From: Bacteroidia bacterium
GTDB lineage: Bacteria > Bacteroidota > Bacteroidia > Palsa-965
DNA length: 35,680 nt
Assembly (NCBI GenBank): GCA_023151315.1
Contig: JAKLJE010000034.1
Location: 1-35,680 of the forward strand
Direction: 5' to 3'
Below the pieces are notes generated by a model. The model searched no databases, was not told the DNA's origin, and saw nothing but the letters and a program-made list of their open reading frames with translations. This document shows, piece by piece, positions 32,035-35,680 of the stretch. The number at the start of each line of letters is the position of its first letter. Position 1 is the first letter of the stretch. A program made the position numbers and the translations under genes.

Positions 32035-32781
32035 TCAGCTCAGTCCCAGAATCTGCAGCACTTCCGCTTTACGACGGCGCGATATTTCCACCTGCGAACC
32101 GTCTTTCATCTGCAGATAACCACCATCGGATTTGATAAGCTTGACAACGCAGTCGATGTTCACCAAATGCGTTTTGTGTACTCTGCAGAAATTCGGCACA
32201 CCCGAAAGAAGTTCTTCAAAATCTCCTAATGTTTTTGAAGAGTGGATCCGTTCTCCTGACGTTGTAATGATGAATGAATAATTGCTATCTGCCTCTATCC
32301 GCAGGATATCAGATGTACGAATGAACCGAACGTCCTGTATTCCCGGAATTGCAAGTTTCTGCATGGCGGGAGCGTTAGAGAGATTATCGCGAAGCACATC
32401 AATATTTCCGCCTGCAGCGCTGTTACGTTTCTCAGCCACGCGTGCTACCGCGTTTCTCAGCTCTTCCACTTCAACAGGTTTCAACAGATAATCAACCGCG
32501 CTGAGGCGTAAAGCAGGAATTGCATAGTGAGCGTAAGAGGTAACGAACACAACATCTGCAGCACCTGTCTTACCGCTTTCAAGGAGCTTCAATCCGTTTC
32601 CGCCCGGCATTTCTATATCCAGAAATATCAGATCCGGATTTACCTGTTGAATAATGGCTTCAGCCTCCGCAACCGATCCCGCCATTCCGGCAATTTCCAC
32701 TTCCGTACAGAATCGTTCGAGCAACGTTTTCAATACGTCGCGACTCTTCGGTTCGTCATCAACAATTATTGCTCTTATCAT
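32035..32781 (-). CDS. LytTR-family response regulator
   Basis: The 248-residue protein has an N-terminal receiver domain: acidic pocket D8/D9 in IIVDDEPKSR, phosphoacceptor D55 in LIFLDIEMPGGNG, the conserved Thr in FVTSYAHYAI and Lys in DYLLKPVEVEEL. The C-terminal LytTR DNA-binding domain spans about 145-245 (ILRIEADSNYSFIITTSGE, FCRVHKTHLVNIDCVVKL, DGSQVEISRRRKAEV). Its ATG overlaps the stop of the sensor gene by four bases (ATGA), so the pair is translationally coupled and almost certainly works together. Confidence 0.95.
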   Translation of the reverse strand: MIRAIIVDDEPKSRDVLKTLLERFCTEVEIAGMAGSVAEAEAIIQQVNPDLIFLDIEMPGGNGLKLLESGKTGAADVVFVTSYAHYAIPALRLSAVDYLLKPVEVEELRNAVARVAEKRNSAAGGNIDVLRDNLSNAPAMQKLAIPGIQDVRFIRTSDILRIEADSNYSFIITTSGERIHSSKTLGDFEELLSGVPNFCRVHKTHLVNIDCVVKLIKSDGGYLQMKDGSQVEISRRRKAEVLQILGLS

Positions 32782-35680
32782 TCGTCCTGCAAATTAATCA
32801 AGCTTAATATCAATTCCACTTTTGTTCCTGCAATTGCTCCGGATTCATCAAACACATCTTCAACCGTTACCCTATCGATCATCGGACCGGCTCTTCCCGT
32901 AAGTCTTAAACGCTCGTTGGTGATCACCATACCAAAGGACCTTCCTTTGGTTGTACTCGCCAGTTTGGCTGCTTCCCGTCTGCCGATACCGTTATCAGTA
33001 ATTGTAATACGCAATGAATCTTTTACTTTATGAATTTGAATATTAAGTTCAGGAGAACGCTGCGTCAGTGGCTGCAAACCATGCCAGAAAGCATTTTCAA
33101 CGTAAGGCTGCATCAACATTCCCGGAATTCTCAAACCGGATTGATCAAGTTCAGGATCAATTTCCAGATTAATTTTCACCGGCTTGGAAAATCGAAGTTG
33201 TTCGAGCTCCATATACAACTGCAGCAACTCAATTTCATGTTTCAGCGGGACTGTATTCGACTGAGATTGTTCCAATACAAGTCTGATCAGTTTAGAGAAC
33301 CTTGCCAAATACGTATATGCCTTTTCACTGTCATTGTGCAACACGTAGTGCTGAATGGAATTAATGGCATTAAAAATGAAATGCGGATTCATCTGTGCGC
33401 GCAAAGCTGAAAGTCTTAATTCCAACATTCTGCGTTCCGCTGTGCTTCGCTCTGCTGTTTTCCTGCGAACTACACTAATACGTGCACGTACGGCAAAATA
33501 AACTATCGCAGCAATACTGATCACGACTAAACCGTAAAACCAATATGTAAGATAAAATGGTGTTGATACGGTAAAGAACAATACAGCGGGTTGCTTGCTT
33601 GGAATTCCGTTGGCGTTCAAAGCATAAATAGTAAGCGTGTACTGCCCCGGGTCGATATTGGTCAGTGATAATTCTCTGCTGTCCGTTGTAATCCATTCCC
33701 GTTGTGAATCGCTGATACGATAACGATAACGTAATGTAGATGCGTTTGGTAAGCTCACACCTTCATACATTACGACCAAACGATTATTGCTGTAATCCAA
33801 ATAGATTGAATCTCCACCAGACAGCGTATCGTTTCCTGCTATAATTTCCGTGATATAAATCGGAGGAGCTGTCATGTTCACCAGCAGTCGGTTCGCAGGC
33901 ACCCAACATAAACCTTCCGGGCCGGCCATCCACAGGACATCATCCTTCACATCAAGCATGGTCACTTCATTCGAAAGAAGCCCGTTCGCAGTGGTATAAC
34001 GCGAAATGGATGCTGTTCCCGTTAATGGATTGAAATTGGAAATTACTGATACGCCTTTGTTGGTTCCAACCCACACGTTTCCTTTTGAATCTAAAGTAAT
34101 ACTGCGACAAGTATTGGAAGACAATCCATCATCTGTAACGAAATGATGAGTTTGTCCGTGATCCAGAACAAAAACTCCATCACCGCGCGTAGCAATCCAG
34201 AGACAACCGCAAAGATCCGCTACCATATCATCAATGCGCGTATCCAGACCGGGATATGTTTTGCCCAGATATTCCGGAAATGTATCACGCAGCTGCCATA
34301 AGCCGTTCATTCCGCCGAGATATAAATCATTACCGAGATAACAAGCTGAAATAAATCGCACCGGCGATTGACTGTATTTTACTTCCCGTAAAGAACTGTC
34401 GAGCCAAATGAAGTAAGAATGCGAAAATCCGAATAAAGTATCCCCGGAAGGGTGACGCGCAAATCCTTTGATATGCCTTTGAGTATATACTTTACCGTTA
34501 GGTTGCAACATGGAATCAAGACCGTATGTGTAATCGGAATTGGCAAATAGTTTACCCTTAAACTCGGATGCAACTTCGATTGCTATTTCGGGAGTGCGTC
34601 CGATAGACTTCACGGCTTGTCGTACAGAACCGTCTTTGTTAACGCGTATAAGGCATACTGTAGAGAAATTGTGTCCGAGCAGTACACTGTTACCATTGAG
34701 CAAAGACATTCCTGAAATCGGATATTCCGGTAAACCTTCGCTCGTTGTAAGGTACCCGAAATCAAGTCCTGCCAAAAACATCATTCCTTTTCCAACGGTT
34801 GCAAACCACAGTCCGCGTTCAGGATCCTGCAGAACGGCACTTACACTATAACCTTTTAGATAGTTGATTCCTTTATTATTCAAATCTCCACCTGCAAATC
34901 TTGTAGTACCCTCCAGCAATTGGTTCACCCAGATATCTCCGCCGCGTGTTTGATCCAGACCGATTATTGTTCCGGGAAATTCGAAAGTGGTAACGTTACC
35001 GTCAGGATCAATTTCATAAACGAAGTTTTTGAAAGAGAACAGAATCCTGTTGTTGGCAGTTAGCAATGTGCGCATGTTAATTCCCACTCTGACATTATAA
35101 TCGATGGGAATACTTGTAAGATGACCGTTATGCGAAATGCGCGCAGATGTAGGTGATTGAAACAAATTGGTACCGCATGCATAAAGCTGCCCGTTTTTGT
35201 CTGTCCACAATTCTCTTGTACCGGTGCCATTGAACGGTGTCGCAACATGTTGTAATACTTTATAACCGTCGTTCGGTTGAATTCTGTAACAACCTCCGAT
35301 GTACAAACCTCCTACAATTACACAATCGTTTTTGTCAATGAAGAAAGTGTAGATTGTACGCTGTCCGTTTCCATACAATTCTATCAGGGAATCATTAGCC
35401 GGAATTCCATTGAATCGATTGTTCTCGAAATATCCTACGGCTCCACTGAAGGTTTGCACCCATATTCTGCCTCTGGAATCTTCCCGGATATGAAATACAG
35501 TATTGTCGGGCAGACCGTTTCGAGTGGTAAAAGTGGTCAAGGACAAACCATTGTAACGGCAAATTCCGGCATCAGTGGCAATCCATAAGTAGCCCTTAGA
35601 ATCCTCATGTAAATCGTAAACTTCGGAACTCGGTAAACCTTCCTGAATAAGCACCCTTTTGAATCCACCTGGAATGCTAC
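32778..35680 (-). CDS. Propeller-type sensor histidine kinase (LytS-like), 5' end outside the window
   Basis: At least 960 residues; the frame is still open at the window edge (FKRVLIQEGLPSSEVYDLHE continues upstream without a start), so the N-terminus and signal peptide are missing. The exported part has two-component-regulator propeller repeats, such as EDSKGYLWIATDAGICRYNG, EDSRGRIWVQTFSGAVGYF and DSKGNVWVGTNKGVSVI. A Y_Y_Y domain follows (LRYRYRISDSQREW, IDPGQYTLTIYALNANG), then one membrane helix (YWFYGLVVISIAAIVYFAV). The cytosolic part is a His_kinase domain with the phosphoacceptor in LRAQMNPHFIFNAINSIQHY and ATP-binding boxes MQPYVENAFWHGLQPL and ITDNGIGR. The ligand of the propeller is unknown. 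A GTG at 35654 is unlikely to be the real start. Confidence 0.93.
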   Translation of the reverse strand, partial: SIPGGFKRVLIQEGLPSSEVYDLHEDSKGYLWIATDAGICRYNGLSLTTFTTRNGLPDNTVFHIREDSRGRIWVQTFSGAVGYFENNRFNGIPANDSLIELYGNGQRTIYTFFIDKNDCVIVGGLYIGGCYRIQPNDGYKVLQHVATPFNGTGTRELWTDKNGQLYACGTNLFQSPTSARISHNGHLTSIPIDYNVRVGINMRTLLTANNRILFSFKNFVYEIDPDGNVTTFEFPGTIIGLDQTRGGDIWVNQLLEGTTRFAGGDLNNKGINYLKGYSVSAVLQDPERGLWFATVGKGMMFLAGLDFGYLTTSEGLPEYPISGMSLLNGNSVLLGHNFSTVCLIRVNKDGSVRQAVKSIGRTPEIAIEVASEFKGKLFANSDYTYGLDSMLQPNGKVYTQRHIKGFARHPSGDTLFGFSHSYFIWLDSSLREVKYSQSPVRFISACYLGNDLYLGGMNGLWQLRDTFPEYLGKTYPGLDTRIDDMVADLCGCLWIATRGDGVFVLDHGQTHHFVTDDGLSSNTCRSITLDSKGNVWVGTNKGVSVISNFNPLTGTASISRYTTANGLLSNEVTMLDVKDDVLWMAGPEGLCWVPANRLLVNMTAPPIYITEIIAGNDTLSGGDSIYLDYSNNRLVVMYEGVSLPNASTLRYRYRISDSQREWITTDSRELSLTNIDPGQYTLTIYALNANGIPSKQPAVLFFTVSTPFYLTYWFYGLVVISIAAIVYFAVRARISVVRRKTAERSTAERRMLELRLSALRAQMNPHFIFNAINSIQHYVLHNDSEKAYTYLARFSKLIRLVLEQSQSNTVPLKHEIELLQLYMELEQLRFSKPVKINLEIDPELDQSGLRIPGMLMQPYVENAFWHGLQPLTQRSPELNIQIHKVKDSLRITITDNGIGRREAAKLASTTKGRSFGMVITNERLRLTGRAGPMIDRVTVEDVFDESGAIAGTKVELILSLINLQDE

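Noticed and set aside
1-35680. CRISPR array, insertion sequence with transposase, or rRNA
   Set aside because: I looked for regularly spaced repeats, transposase motifs and rRNA-like sequence and saw none. The repeats at 3191-3546 are irregular and tRNA-derived.

Overview
The window looks like a chromosomal stretch from a Bacteroidota bacterium. This rests on two secreted proteins with type IX secretion (T9SS) C-terminal sorting domains, a TPR/PD40-repeat lipoprotein-type protein, LytS/LytTR signalling with a two-component-regulator propeller, an Asp-Pro-rich calcium-type lipoprotein motif, and repeated copies of the Bacteroidota -7 promoter element TAnnTTTG (or TAnnTTCG) just upstream of genes. 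Most of the window has moderate GC content. A Flavobacteriales- or Chitinophagales-like host is plausible, but the genus cannot be read from this sequence.

Layout: bases 1-3472 are AT-rich and look like the end of an accessory island lying against the 3' end of an elongator tRNA-Met gene (minus strand, 3473-3546). The island carries a 900-residue protein that joins an HD phosphohydrolase domain to an Hsp90-like (GHKL) ATPase domain. Between it and the tRNA is a scrap zone: two partial copies of the tRNA 3' end, a second copy of the tRNA terminator, a 22-base perfect palindrome placed inside a tRNA relic, and a nested inverted repeat. From 3770 the window becomes ordinary core-type DNA: a START-like protein with a histone-H1-like tail, a PAP2 phosphatase overlapping a family-39 glycosyltransferase, an L,D-transpeptidase, two T9SS cargo proteins with thioredoxin-like N-termini, a lipoprotein, a DPM1-type glycosyltransferase divergent from uvrB, small exported proteins, and a VWA membrane protein in an operon with fabG.

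A second AT-richer patch (about 19200-21400) holds a TPR-like protein of unknown role, a small exported protein and a candidate small RNA with promoter and terminator. Then follow a CASTOR/POLLUX-type ion channel, a TPR-PD40 protein, a VOC protein with a GlcD-type FAD oxidase, a dipeptidyl-peptidase IV with a peptide (POT) transporter, a thioredoxin with an XRE-type regulator, and a LytTR regulator with its propeller sensor kinase, which runs off the right edge.

Functional links: DPP IV and the POT transporter probably act together in periplasmic dipeptide release and uptake. PAP2 and the ArnT-like transferase probably act on isoprenoid-phosphate carriers and envelope glycans. The kinase and regulator overlap by four bases and form one signalling unit. 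Several genes have the -7 element only 3-6 bases before the start codon, which suggests leaderless or nearly leaderless mRNAs. The most interesting regions are the HD-Hsp90 gene in its tRNA-flanking island, the tRNA-relic/palindrome array, the H1-like/START fusion and the candidate small RNA.
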